NCBI GenBank assembly: GCA_965230765.1
Contig: CBDDLR010000001.1
Location: forward strand, 310,001-374,000
Reading direction: 5' to 3'
From: Sunxiuqinia sp965230765
GTDB taxonomy: Bacteria > Bacteroidota > Bacteroidia > Bacteroidales > Prolixibacteraceae
DNA length: 64,000 nt
This document shows positions 7,976 through 17,272 of this stretch, piece by piece. How positions within the stretch are numbered: the stretch's first letter is position 1; every line of letters starts with the position of its first letter. The position numbers were made by a program, and so were the translations under genes. Below the pieces are notes generated by a model. The model had not been told where the DNA came from, did not search any database, and worked only from the letters and a program-made list of their open reading frames with translations.

Positions 7976-9205
7976 ATGAAAACCTTAAAAACAACAACCT
8001 GCTTATTTTTTGTTTTGATCTTTGTCTTTAATACGATTCAGGCACAAGAAGAACAAAATATACCCTGGAATCAATTTAGGGGAAACCTGCGTGATGGAAG
8101 CACTGAAAAGCTTGAACTCTTAAGCTGGACAGAAAAAGTACCTGATCTTTTATGGAAGCACGAATTGGGAAGTGGATTTTCTGAGATTCTTGTAACAAAC
8201 GACCGAATTTATACCATGTGCAGCGAAAAGGTTGATAGTGTTACTGGATCTGAATTCATGATTGCCTTGGATGCGCCAAGCGGGAAAGAAGTATGGAAAA
8301 CAAAAGTCGATTCGATTTTTATTGATTCAGGTGGTTTTGGGGATGGCCCCCGTTCTACCCCTGCAATTGATGATGAGAATGTGTATTGCCTAAGTTCGTA
8401 AGGAAAGCTTTATGCGCTCTCCCTGGACAAAGGTGAAAAAATCTGGTCAATTGATTTTATGAATGACTATGAAAGTAAACTACCCCGATGGGCATACTGT
8501 ACTTCCCCGCTGCTTTTTAACAACTCGCTTATTGTTGAAGTTGGGGGGTCAAACTCGCGTGGCTTCGTTTCTATCAACAAAAAAACCGGGGAAATAAACT
8601 GGCAAAAGGGTCATGCTACTCCTTACTATTGCTCTCCTGCAATTGCAGAGATAGAAGAGGAAATCAATATAATTTTCGCCAACGATTCCATGTTAACTTC
8701 ATTTGATGAAACTGGAAATGAGCTTTGGTCGTATAGAATGCCCATGCGCTTTCCAACCGCGACTCCACTATTTATTCCGCCCAACAAAGTTTTCATCTCA
8801 TCTGCGGGAAAAAAAGGAGGCTGTCTGGTTGAAATCAATAATAAAACGGTGAATCAACTTTATACAACCATCAACATGAAAAACCATTTTGGAACTTCAT
8901 GTTATCATGAAGGATTTATCTATGGTTTTAACAATGCCATGTTTAGGTGCATTTCTGTTGAGAATGGGGAAGTAAAATGGACTAAACGTGGTTTGGGAAA
9001 AGGAACTTTGATAAAAGTGGACAATAAATTTCTGGTTTTATCGGATAAGGGTGTCTTGAAATTGGTTGATGCCAACCCCGATATGTATACAGAACTAGGT
9101 TCGATACAGGCTATTGAGGGGAAATCATGGACTGCCCCTTCTGTTGGGAATGGCATTGTTTATTTAAGAAACCTTACTGAAATTGCTTGCTATAACCTTA
9201 ACTAG
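7976..9205 (+). pseudogene. PQQ-like beta-propeller protein interrupted by an in-frame stop
   Basis: One 410-codon frame encodes a secreted beta-propeller with PQQ-like blades. It has a signal peptide (MKTLKTTTCLFFVLIFVFNTIQAQ) and repeated blade motifs such as IALDAPSGKEVWKTKV, YALSLDKGEKIWSIDF and VSINKKTGEINWQKG. Codon 142 (8399-8401) is TAA inside the blade sequence SS-stop-GKLYALSL. The frame continues past it without shift, so one substitution (for example in TCA or TAC) would restore the gene. As it stands a 141-aa fragment is made, and a second product could begin at the ATG at 8459. It could be a true nonsense allele or a base error. The intact form resembles periplasmic propellers of unknown substrate. 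Confidence 0.8.
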
Positions 9206-9211
9206 ACCAAC

Positions 9212-10357
9212 ATGAAACAACTACTTATTTTTTCACTGCTAGCTATAATTATTATTCCCGGGCATATGAATAGTTTTGCTCAGACAAAAGAAGAGATCAT
9301 ATCAAAACACATCGAAGCTATTGGCGGGCAAGCAATCATCGACAAGCTTGAATCGATAAAAATCACCGGGAAATATACTGCTTTTAGTGAGACCAAAAAC
9401 TTCGTTACCGTACATAAAAAACCAAATCTATTCAGGAGTGATTACGGCTGCGGACAATTTGATGTGATTTATGCATATGATGGTGAAACTGGCTGGACAA
9501 TTGATCCATGGCATGATATTACATTCCCTCGTGTTTTAACCAAAAGTGAAGAGAACAAAATTATACAAAAGGCTGATTTTATTTCACCATTCCTTGAGAT
9601 CAAAAAAAATGGACATGAAATAGAATACATAGGCAAAGAACAGCTTGATGGGATCAGCGTTTTTGTTTTTGAACTTAAACGTTCTAACGAAAAAAAAGAA
9701 AAATGGTATTTAAATGCCGAAACTTATCTGCCATTTAAACATGAATCAACCTGGGATGATTTTGGTGTTCCGGTCCCTCAAGAAACTTATTTTGAAGATT
9801 ACAGAACAATCGAAGGAATAACCATTCCTTTTTATACTGAACGCTCTTACCTGATCAGAAATCGTATTATTGAGATAGAAGATGTCAAACTAAATTATCC
9901 TACTGAAAATAGCTTTTTCAAAATACCTCCAAGCCCGGAAATGAAAGAATTGGAAAATTTGGCAGGGAAATGGTCGGTGATCGTAAAAGCTCAAACCAGA
10001 AGGGGCTTGCAACGAGTTGATTCTATTTCTGCACGAATCGAGTTGAAGCACAACTTGCTAGAAACCAAGCACGCATATGAAAATTACTTCCGTTTTAAAA
10101 AACGATTCAGCTGCTCTTATCACAAGGAAAAGCAGAAATATCAGATGACTATTTTTGATGAGTTCAGTTCCCAGTTGGATGTTTTTGAAGGTAATTTTTC
10201 TAACGACACACTAGTATTTGACAAGCCTGAAAAACTCAGTCAATATAAACTGATACTGAAGGATGCAGGTTCTTTCATATTGGAGTCAGTAAATTCAACT
10301 GATGAAGGAAAAACCTGGAACGTTGTTGAGAAGTTTATTTTTAACAGAATGGAGTGA
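9212..10357 (+). CDS. Secreted two-domain protein, LolA-like N-terminal part
   Basis: A 381-aa protein with a signal peptide (MKQLLIFSLLAIIIIPGHMNSFAQ). Residues 25-245 resemble the LolA/outer-membrane lipoprotein-sorting fold: KEEIISKHIEAIGGQAIIDKLESIKITGKY, then strands ending in FFKIPP. Residues 250-380 form a second beta-rich domain (LAGKWSVIVKAQ..., with KTWNVVEKFIFNRME at the end) that recalls DUF1579-type beta domains. It starts 6 bp after the propeller gene, so the two are cotranscribed. Function is not known; binding a hydrophobic ligand in the periplasm is a guess from the fold. Confidence 0.7.
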   Translation: MKQLLIFSLLAIIIIPGHMNSFAQTKEEIISKHIEAIGGQAIIDKLESIKITGKYTAFSETKNFVTVHKKPNLFRSDYGCGQFDVIYAYDGETGWTIDPWHDITFPRVLTKSEENKIIQKADFISPFLEIKKNGHEIEYIGKEQLDGISVFVFELKRSNEKKEKWYLNAETYLPFKHESTWDDFGVPVPQETYFEDYRTIEGITIPFYTERSYLIRNRIIEIEDVKLNYPTENSFFKIPPSPEMKELENLAGKWSVIVKAQTRRGLQRVDSISARIELKHNLLETKHAYENYFRFKKRFSCSYHKEKQKYQMTIFDEFSSQLDVFEGNFSNDTLVFDKPEKLSQYKLILKDAGSFILESVNSTDEGKTWNVVEKFIFNRME

Positions 10358-10361
10358 AACT

Positions 10362-10520
10362 AAAGAGGGTATCCAAAAAGTAAGCATAATTGTGAATTTC
10401 ATGAAATTCAGTTTTACCCTAACCCTAAAGGGAACCTGAATTTCAACGACTTCCCTTTAGGGAATGTAAGGGTAAAAGTCGTTGAAGGTGCAGATAAGGT
10501 ACTTTTTGAACAGCCTCTTT
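10362..10520. mobile_element. MITE-like palindromic element, 159 bp
   Basis: The ends are imperfect inverted repeats of about 20 bp (AAAGAGGGTATCCAAAAAGT on the left, the complement of ACTTTTTGAACAGCCTCTTT on the right). Inside are nested inverted repeats: CCCTAAAGGGAA with TTCCCTTTAGGG, and TTCAACGACTT with AAGTCGTTGAA, so a single strand would fold into a long hairpin. It holds no ORF. This is the structure expected of a miniature inverted-repeat element moved by a transposase encoded elsewhere. It could also act as a terminator between the converging genes. Confidence 0.7.
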
Positions 10521-10525
10521 AATTC

Positions 10526-11122
10526 TTATTTTTTAAACCAGTTTGGCCTTATTTTCACTGTTGCACTTATCAACTGATTGCGCGCACTCTCGTCACTTTC
10601 AGAATCATCAAAATTTGTAAGCCCAAACGTACCTCTCACACCTACACTAACCATTTTGTTTATGTTATAACCAGCACCTACGGGCAACCCAAGTTCAAAA
10701 CCTTTCACATAATCATTATAATCGACAGACATACCATCATACTTATCTTTTGCACTTAGAAGAAATCCGGGCTGTAAGCCAATTTCTCCATAAAACCCAC
10801 CATCAAATTGGTGATTATATAAAATAGGAACATTCAGATAAGCAAGATTAACCTCTCCAGACCCATACGACTCTGACCAGTTTGCACCTTGAAAAGAAAC
10901 ACCCAGCCCTGAATGGATGCCTGAGCCAGTTCCCAAATTAAAGATTCCGGTTTCAACCCCAAATTGAAGACCCAATTTACTTTCCCAACTATCTCCACCA
11001 CTGACATTAGATATACCACCGCCACCGATTACACCTACGTCAGAAGATACCCGTAATCCGTTTAAAAAAAAGCAAGATTGAAAAAATAATGCCAGAAAAA
11101 TAAGAAGAATAATTTTTTTCAT
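10526..11122 (-). CDS. Outer-membrane beta-barrel protein, PorT-like
   Basis: A 198-aa protein with a short hydrophobic leader (MKKIILLIFLALFFQSCFF). The LFFQSC segment could be a lipobox. Glycine- and aromatic-rich strands follow, including FGVETGIFNLGTGSGIHSGLGVSFQ, YLNVPILYNHQF and GGFYGEIGLQPGFLLSAKD, and the C-terminus is VKIRPNWFKK. The pattern YLxIPxxxxxxF..YxExGxQxGxLLSAK is that of PorT-family outer-membrane barrels in Bacteroidota. The specific function is unknown. It is separated from the upstream secreted genes by the palindromic element and is read towards it. Confidence 0.75.
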   Translation of the reverse strand: MKKIILLIFLALFFQSCFFLNGLRVSSDVGVIGGGGISNVSGGDSWESKLGLQFGVETGIFNLGTGSGIHSGLGVSFQGANWSESYGSGEVNLAYLNVPILYNHQFDGGFYGEIGLQPGFLLSAKDKYDGMSVDYNDYVKGFELGLPVGAGYNINKMVSVGVRGTFGLTNFDDSESDESARNQLISATVKIRPNWFKK

Positions 11123-11256
11123 AATGGTTAAATTTTGAGTTTATAGATAGTATCGAATTCTAGTACATCAATAAATCTCCCCAACAAATTCACCACCTCC
11201 AGCCTATTCTCTTACGCTTCTTATTTAAAATGGTTCTACATTAAAATCGGGTTAAT

Positions 11257-11288
11257 AAAAAAGCCCTGCCGAACGACAGAGCTTTTTG
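11257..11288 (-). terminator. Rho-independent terminator of the alanine dehydrogenase gene
   Basis: On the minus strand AAAAAGCTCTG pairs with CAGGGCTTTTTT around an 8-nt loop and ends in a T-run. It lies about 30 bp past the ald stop codon. Confidence 0.8.
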
Positions 11289-11318
11289 CTATTATGTTGT
11301 TGCCTTACAACGGGCAAT

Positions 11319-12431
11319 TTATAGTACTTCTTCAACTTTTACGTAAGGAAGGTCAAAAGCTTCAGCTACTCCTTCGTATACAACTTTCCCATCAACAACA
11401 TTCAATCCGTAGCGCAATGGTTCATTGTCAATACAAGCTTGTTTCCAGCCTTTGTTCGCTAGCTCAATGGCGTAAGGAAGAGTAGCGTTAGTTAATGCCA
11501 ATGTTGACGTTCTTGGAACGGCTCCTGGCATGTTGGCAACACAGTAATGCGTAACACCATCAATCTCGAAAATTGGATCATCGTGAGTTGTTGCCTTTGT
11601 TGTTTCAAAACAACCGCCCTGGTCTACAGCCACATCCACCATTACTGTTCCAGGACGCATGGTTGGAAGCATGTCGCGTGTAATCAATTTTGGGGCTTTT
11701 GCACCAGGAATCAATACTGCACCAATAATCAAATCGTGTGACTTAATCATTTCACGAATGTTGTATTCATTACTCATCATGGTTTTTACGTTTGCTGGCA
11801 TAATATCATCCAAATAACGCAAGCGTTTTAAGCTAACATCCATAATTGTTACATCAGCACCTAAGCCAGCAGCCATTTTTGCTGCTTCAGTACCAACAAT
11901 ACCACCACCAATTACCAATACTTTTGCAGGGGGCACACCAGGAACACCGCCCAGAAGCACACCATATCCTCCATAAGTTTTCTCCAGGTATTTAGCACCT
12001 TCCTGTACTGACATACGTCCAGCAACTTCGGACATAGGAATCAGCAATGGTAACGAGCGATCGCTAAACTCAACAGTTTCATAAGCTAAACTTACAGAAC
12101 CACTTTCAATCATAGCATCTGTCAACGCTTCAGAAGAAGCAAAATGGAAATAGGTATACAGGATTTGACCTTTACGAACAAGTTTATATTCCTGCTCTAT
12201 CGGTTCTTTCACTTTAATAATCATCTCCGCCTTAGCATATACATCCTCAATTGTTGGCAATATCTGTGCCCCAGCTGCAACATAAGCTTCATCACTAAAA
12301 CCACTTCCATGTCCAGCAGTAGCTTGAACGTATACTTCGTGACCTCTTTTAGCCAATTCAGCAGCACCTGCAGGGGTCAATGCAACCCTGTTTTCATTGT
12401 TTTTAATTTCCTTTGGTACACCTACTATCAT
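11319..12431 (-). CDS. ald: Alanine dehydrogenase
   Basis: A 370-aa cytosolic enzyme that interconverts L-alanine with pyruvate, ammonium and NADH. It has the family start MIVGVPKEIKNNENRVALTP (substrate-binding Arg and Lys near 15 and 74), a central GYGVLLGGVPGVPPAKVLVIGGGIVGTEAAKMA with the GxGxxG NAD motif near 170, and VDVAVDQGGCFETT and VANMPGAVPRTST near 270-300. The length is normal for the family. It is transcribed alone from the 260-bp gap shared with the divergent aminotransferase gene. It can assimilate or release ammonium, relevant in a nitrogen fixer. Confidence 0.97.
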   Translation of the reverse strand: MIVGVPKEIKNNENRVALTPAGAAELAKRGHEVYVQATAGHGSGFSDEAYVAAGAQILPTIEDVYAKAEMIIKVKEPIEQEYKLVRKGQILYTYFHFASSEALTDAMIESGSVSLAYETVEFSDRSLPLLIPMSEVAGRMSVQEGAKYLEKTYGGYGVLLGGVPGVPPAKVLVIGGGIVGTEAAKMAAGLGADVTIMDVSLKRLRYLDDIMPANVKTMMSNEYNIREMIKSHDLIIGAVLIPGAKAPKLITRDMLPTMRPGTVMVDVAVDQGGCFETTKATTHDDPIFEIDGVTHYCVANMPGAVPRTSTLALTNATLPYAIELANKGWKQACIDNEPLRYGLNVVDGKVVYEGVAEAFDLPYVKVEEVL

Positions 12432-12656
12432 GTTGTTTGAATTTAAGTTACTTTATATTTTCGGTTCAAAAATAGATTAATCAATAACTTGAAACCATGA
12501 TAAAATGCAATGAAAATAATCACAAATAGTTAGACCCTTAATTGAGAAAGACTTTTAACCCAATCAATTCACTACATTTACGGTTTAACAGTTAACCATG
12601 CATTAATATTTCAATTTACTGACGTAGGCTAGATTTCGATTTAAAATTGTTAATCG

Positions 12657-12664
12657 TATATTTG
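12657..12664 (+). promoter_or_regulatory. Bacteroidota -7 box (TATATTTG) before the aminotransferase
   Basis: TATATTTG matches TAnnTTTG exactly and sits 28 bp before the start codon. The -33 region has no clear TTTG, so only half of the promoter can be recognised. Confidence 0.5.
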
Positions 12665-12692
12665 CGCACTTAGCAACAATATTTTATACAAC

Positions 12693-13922
12693 ATGCCAAG
12701 TACATCGAAACGGGGAAATAAGATGCCAGATTCGCCCATCCGGAAATTGGTGGGATACGCAGATCAGGCAAAGAAGCGAGGAATTAAAGTTTTTCATTTA
12801 AACATTGGGCAGCCAGATTTGCCTACCCCAAAGTCGGCGATTGAAGCGATCAGAAACATTGACCGCAAAATTCTGGAATACACTCCTAGTGAAGGTATTC
12901 TTTCGTTTCGTGAAAAGCTGGCGGACTACTACCACAAATTTGATATTCAAGTTGGTGTAGAAGATATTATTGTTACCTCCGGAGGCAGTGAAGCCGTGAC
13001 ATTTGCATTCATGTCCTGCCTTGATCCGGGAGACGAAATTATTGTACCAGAGCCAGCCTATGCCAACTATGAAGCATTTGCAATTGTAGCCGGCGCCGAA
13101 ATTAAATCACTCCCTGCAAAAATAGAAGAAGGTTTTGCCCTTCCTCCTGTTGAGGAATTTGAAAAACTGATCACGCCTAAAACAAAAGGTATAATGATCT
13201 GCAACCCTAATAATCCAACGGGTTATTTGTACACGCAGGAAGAAATGAACAAAATCCGCGACTTAGTAAAGAAGTATGATCTGTATTTGTTCTCGGATGA
13301 AGTTTATCGTGAGTTTTGTTATACAGGTGCACCTTACATTTCAGCATTTCACCTTGAAGGCATCGAGCAAAATGTAGTCCTAATTGACTCTGTTTCTAAA
13401 CGATACAGTGAATGCGGGCTTCGAATTGGTGCATTGATCACGAAGAATGAAGATGTAAAAAAGAATGTCATTAAGTTCTGCCAGGCTCGGTTAAGCCCTC
13501 CATTAATTGGTCAGATTGCGGCTGAGGCATCTCTCGAAGAAAATGAAGGCTACTTGATGGATTCGTACAACGAATATGTAAATCGGCGGAAATTTTTAAT
13601 TGACGGGTTAAATCGCATAAACGGAGTATATTCACCAATCCCAATGGGCGCATTTTACACGGTTGCCCAGCTACCTGTTGATGATTCAGATAAATTCTGC
13701 CAGTGGTTACTGGAAGAGTTTGATTACGAAAACCATACTATTTTTATGGCTCCAGCCTCAGGTTTCTACACCAGTCCGGGCTATGGAAGGGATGAGGTTC
13801 GGATTGCTTACGTTTTAAATAAAAACGATCTCGCTATTGCGTTAAAAGTTTTAGAAGAAGCTTTAAAGGTATATCCGGGAAGTAAAGTCAAAATTAAAAA
13901 GGAACAAAACGAAAACATTTAA
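12693..13922 (+). CDS. Pyridoxal phosphate-dependent aminotransferase, class I/II
   Basis: A 409-aa fold-type I aminotransferase. Visible elements are LNIGQPDLPTP near 35, the cofactor-binding GGSEA near 95, CNPNNPTG near 170 (substrate Asn), FSDEVYREF near 200 (cofactor Asp and Tyr), the Schiff-base Lys in DSVSKRYSECGLRIG near 230, and the carboxylate-binding Arg in DEVRIAY near 372. The family contains aspartate, aromatic and alanine aminotransferases and the exact substrate cannot be assigned. It is monocistronic and divergent from alanine dehydrogenase. Confidence 0.9.
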   Translation: MPSTSKRGNKMPDSPIRKLVGYADQAKKRGIKVFHLNIGQPDLPTPKSAIEAIRNIDRKILEYTPSEGILSFREKLADYYHKFDIQVGVEDIIVTSGGSEAVTFAFMSCLDPGDEIIVPEPAYANYEAFAIVAGAEIKSLPAKIEEGFALPPVEEFEKLITPKTKGIMICNPNNPTGYLYTQEEMNKIRDLVKKYDLYLFSDEVYREFCYTGAPYISAFHLEGIEQNVVLIDSVSKRYSECGLRIGALITKNEDVKKNVIKFCQARLSPPLIGQIAAEASLEENEGYLMDSYNEYVNRRKFLIDGLNRINGVYSPIPMGAFYTVAQLPVDDSDKFCQWLLEEFDYENHTIFMAPASGFYTSPGYGRDEVRIAYVLNKNDLAIALKVLEEALKVYPGSKVKIKKEQNENI

Positions 13923-13929
13923 TATATGA

Positions 13930-13955
13930 AAGGCTGATCAATTGATCAGCCTTTT
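13930..13955. terminator. Bidirectional terminator
   Basis: A perfect 24-bp palindrome built on AAGGCTGATCAA and its complement, ending in T5. It lies 7 bp past the aminotransferase stop and between that gene and recQ, which converges on it. Confidence 0.85.
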
Positions 13956-13980
13956 TATTTCAACACAATTAGCTTTTCTT

Positions 13981-16161
13981 CTAATTCCCCATTTCTGACA
14001 TAAACTTAATGCGCATTAGGCGAATGTCTTCTTCAGTATATTCGTCCTCTCCCAGTTCGTCCAGGGCAGACTCAACAGTGTCATCTTCTGCTTCCCTGAA
14101 ATAATCAAAAACTTCTTCCTGATGATCCTCATCCATCACATCATCAATGTAATAATCGATATTGATTTTAGTTCCAGAATGCACAATTGCTTCTATTTCC
14201 GAAATCAAAACTTTTAATTCTATCCCTTTCGAATCAGCAATGTCTTCAAATGGCAACTTTCGGTCAATGCTTTGTATAATGAATACTTTTAGCTTTGATT
14301 TATTGGCAACAGTTTTCACCACCAGATCCTGCGGGCGTTCAATTTCATTTTCATCAACGTATGATTTTATCAGCTCAATAAAAGCTTTGCCGTAGCGCCT
14401 GGCCTTCCCTTCTCCAACTCCCTGAATAAATTTCAACTCATCAAGTGTAGTTGGGTACTGAATAGACATATCCGACAATGAAGGATCCTGAAAAATAACA
14501 AAAGGTGGTAAGTTATGCTTCTTGGCAACGGTTTTGCGCAAATCCTTGAGCATTTTGAACAATTCAGGGTCACCGCCAGTACCTCCAGCAGGGGCACCTC
14601 CCCCATTGTTTTCTTCCTGCTCGTCGTAATTATGGTTTCGTACCAATAGAAAATCGACAGGCTTAGCCATAAATTCATGGCCCTTTTTGTTGATTTTCAG
14701 CAAGCCATAATTTTCAATATCCTTGGTAATTAAACCAGCTATCATACTTTGCCTGAAAACAGCATTCCAAAAGCGTGCACTATGGTCATCCCCAGAACCA
14801 AATGCTTCCAGTTCGTCATGTTTAAATGATTTAACAGCTGCGGTTTTTGTTCCGGTCAGTATATCTGAAATATGTTCTGCTTTATATTTTTCTTTTACCT
14901 CCTGAATAGCTTTCAGTGCACGCACAACCTCATCGCTCGCTTCAACCTGCTCTTTCGGGTTCAGGCAATTGTCGCAGTTGCCACAAGGTTCTTTAAGGGT
15001 TTCCCCAAAATAATTCAAGAGTATAATACGACGGCAAATGGCAGATTCGGCATACGATGCGGTGTCCAATAATAATTGCCTGCCAATTTCCTGTTCGGCA
15101 ACAGGCTTACCCTGCATGAATTTCTCAAGCTTCTGAATATCCTTGTACGAGTAAAAGGTGATGCATTGACCTTCTCCGCCATCACGGCCAGCACGACCAG
15201 TTTCCTGGTAATATCCCTCAAGGCTTTTAGGAATATCATAATGGATCACAAAACGCACATCGGGCTTGTCAATGCCCATCCCAAATGCAATGGTTGCAAC
15301 AATTACATCAACCTCTTCCATCAAAAATTTATCCTGATTGCCAGAACGAGTAGCAGAATCCATCCCTGCATGGTAGGGTAATGCTTTCACTCCGTTTACC
15401 TGAAGAAATTCTGCAAGCTCTTCCACTTTCTTGCGGCTCAGGCAATAAATGATGCCCGACTTCCCTTCATTTTCTTTAATGAACTTGATGATCTGTGTTT
15501 CGGTATTTACCTTCGGTTTTACGGCATAATACAAATTAGGCCGATTAAACGAGGCCTTAAACACTTCGGCACCAAGCATGCCCAGGTTTTTCTGAATATC
15601 GTGTTGCACCTTAGCTGTTGCAGTAGCTGTAAGTGCCATAATGGGTGCTTGTCCAATTTCATAAACAATAGGGCGAATACGCCTGTATTCCGGCCGGAAA
15701 TCATGCCCCCATTCCGAAATGCAATGGGCTTCATCAATGGCATAAAATGAAATTTTAACACCTTTCAGAAAATCAATATTATCTTGTTTGGTAAGTGATT
15801 CAGGAGCAACATAAAGAAGTTTTGTCTTGCCACTCAGCACATCTCCCTTGACTTGTTGTATGGCCGCTTTGTTAAGCGACGAATTCAAAAAATGAGCAAT
15901 CCCATCGTCGGTTCCGAAACTCCGTATCGAATCTACCTGATTCTTCATTAAAGCTATCAGTGGTGAAATAACAATGGCTGTCCCTTCCATTATCAAGGCT
16001 GGCAACTGGTAGCAAAGTGATTTTCCACCTCCAGTTGGCATCAGAACAAATGTATCATCTCCATCGAGAACGCTTTTTATAACGTCCTCTTGCTGACCTT
16101 TAAACCGATCAAATCCAAAGTGTTTCTGGAGTTGCTCGTTTAATGTTAGCGCTACCTTCAT
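13981..16161 (-). CDS. recQ: ATP-dependent DNA helicase RecQ
   Basis: A 726-aa 3'-5' DNA helicase for recombination and fork repair. Motifs in order: FKGQQEDVI (Q motif region), LMPTGGGKSLCYQ (Walker A near 40), DEAHCISEWGHDFRP (Walker B), ALTATAT, then domain 2 with IIYCLSRKKVEELA, YHAGMD, ATIAFGMGIDKPDVRFV and YYQETGRAGRDG. A zinc-binding region with four Cys follows (CRRIILLNYF to CGNCDNC), then a winged helix, and an HRDC-like domain near 520-605. The acidic C-terminal 120 residues (many E and D) extend beyond E. coli RecQ and are common in Bacteroidota versions. Confidence 0.96.
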   Translation of the reverse strand: MKVALTLNEQLQKHFGFDRFKGQQEDVIKSVLDGDDTFVLMPTGGGKSLCYQLPALIMEGTAIVISPLIALMKNQVDSIRSFGTDDGIAHFLNSSLNKAAIQQVKGDVLSGKTKLLYVAPESLTKQDNIDFLKGVKISFYAIDEAHCISEWGHDFRPEYRRIRPIVYEIGQAPIMALTATATAKVQHDIQKNLGMLGAEVFKASFNRPNLYYAVKPKVNTETQIIKFIKENEGKSGIIYCLSRKKVEELAEFLQVNGVKALPYHAGMDSATRSGNQDKFLMEEVDVIVATIAFGMGIDKPDVRFVIHYDIPKSLEGYYQETGRAGRDGGEGQCITFYSYKDIQKLEKFMQGKPVAEQEIGRQLLLDTASYAESAICRRIILLNYFGETLKEPCGNCDNCLNPKEQVEASDEVVRALKAIQEVKEKYKAEHISDILTGTKTAAVKSFKHDELEAFGSGDDHSARFWNAVFRQSMIAGLITKDIENYGLLKINKKGHEFMAKPVDFLLVRNHNYDEQEENNGGGAPAGGTGGDPELFKMLKDLRKTVAKKHNLPPFVIFQDPSLSDMSIQYPTTLDELKFIQGVGEGKARRYGKAFIELIKSYVDENEIERPQDLVVKTVANKSKLKVFIIQSIDRKLPFEDIADSKGIELKVLISEIEAIVHSGTKINIDYYIDDVMDEDHQEEVFDYFREAEDDTVESALDELGEDEYTEEDIRLMRIKFMSEMGN

Positions 16162-16329
16162 AAAGTCTGATTATTAATAAAATCTATTCCTCGCGTATCG
16201 CAATAAGCAAAATCTAAGATAATTAAAAAGTATTTGATTCACCAATGATTTTTTCCAAATAATAAGACTTTTACACCTGATTTAAATAATTTTAAGTCTT
16301 CATACAAAACTGGAATCATGAATATAAGC

Positions 16330-16337
16330 TATATTTG
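16330..16337 (+). promoter_or_regulatory. Possible -7 box (TATATTTG) before tatC
   Basis: TATATTTG matches TAnnTTTG 55 bp upstream of tatC in the 231-bp gap shared with recQ. No good -33 TTTG is seen at the right distance. Confidence 0.4.
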
Positions 16338-16392
16338 TCGCGATTCAGTAAACCTAAACCCAAGTTGAATCTTTGCAATAAATTATTGATAG

Positions 16393-17262
16393 ATGAGTGA
16401 AGAAACCTATACAGAAGAACAGAGTACTAAAAAGGGAGGCAATGAACAAAAAGGCAAAGAAGCTGAAATGACCTTTCTGGAACACCTGGAAGAGTTACGT
16501 TGGCATATTATTCGTGCTTTTTTATCAATTATTGTCATCGCAATTGCTGCTTTTATTGCAAAAGACATCATTTTTGACACCGTTATTTTAAGTCCGAAAA
16601 CACCTGAATTCTGGACAAACAGAATGTTCGCAAAACTAGCTGAGTTACTGGGTACAGATGCATTGAGAATAAATGATACAGAGCTTGAAATAATCAGCAT
16701 AAAAATGGCAGCCCAGTTTATGACACACATCTGGACTTCCGTGATAACAGGTTTAATTGTTGCTTCACCCTATGTATTCTTTGAAATATGGCGTTTTATT
16801 AAACCGGCTCTCTACGACAAAGAAAGAAAGCACTCCACCGGGGCAGTATTTTACATGTCGGTACTTTTTGTGACTGGGGTATTATTTGGATATTTCCTGA
16901 TTGTTCCACTGTCAGTGCACTTTTTGGGGTCTTACTCAATTAGTTCAGAAGTAAGCAATCAAATAAATATTTCATCGTACATCAGCACAGTCACGTCAAT
17001 CAGTCTGGCCAGTGGTGTAATATTTGAATTACCAATTTTTGTTTATTTCCTTAGCAAGGTTGGGATTCTTACACCTGAGCTGATGAAACAATATCGCCGA
17101 CATGCATACGTAGCGTTATTGTTACTTTCAGCAATTATAACCCCACCGGATGTTTTTAGCCAGATTATGGTTTGTTTCCCTCTTGTGTTTTTATATGAAG
17201 GTGGGATTATTATTTCAAGAAGGGTTAATAAAAAAGCAGAAGAAAAATTAGAAGCCATTTAA
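16393..17262 (+). CDS. tatC: Sec-independent protein translocase TatC
   Basis: A 289-aa inner-membrane protein, the receptor of the twin-arginine export pathway for folded proteins. A charged N-terminus (about 30 residues) is followed by the signature MTFLEHLEELRWHIIRAF, six hydrophobic segments, FFEIWRFIKPALYDKERK (the conserved FxPxL-like region near 140) and PPDVFSQ near 255. The insertion between TM1 and TM2 (SPKTPEFWTNRMFAKLAELLG) is typical of Bacteroidota. It is followed by lptB after 10 bp, so the pair is cotranscribed. No tatA gene is in the window. Confidence 0.95.
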   Translation: MSEETYTEEQSTKKGGNEQKGKEAEMTFLEHLEELRWHIIRAFLSIIVIAIAAFIAKDIIFDTVILSPKTPEFWTNRMFAKLAELLGTDALRINDTELEIISIKMAAQFMTHIWTSVITGLIVASPYVFFEIWRFIKPALYDKERKHSTGAVFYMSVLFVTGVLFGYFLIVPLSVHFLGSYSISSEVSNQINISSYISTVTSISLASGVIFELPIFVYFLSKVGILTPELMKQYRRHAYVALLLLSAIITPPDVFSQIMVCFPLVFLYEGGIIISRRVNKKAEEKLEAI

Positions 17263-17272
17263 AATTAAACGA

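Noticed and set aside
8399..8401. Recoding of the stop in the PQQ-propeller gene (selenocysteine or pyrrolysine)
   Set aside because: The codon is TAA, which is not known to be recoded in this way, and the position is in an ordinary blade, not an active site.
10834..11025. A 63-codon minus-strand frame inside the PorT-like gene
   Set aside because: It is an alternative frame of the barrel gene on the same strand, without start signals.
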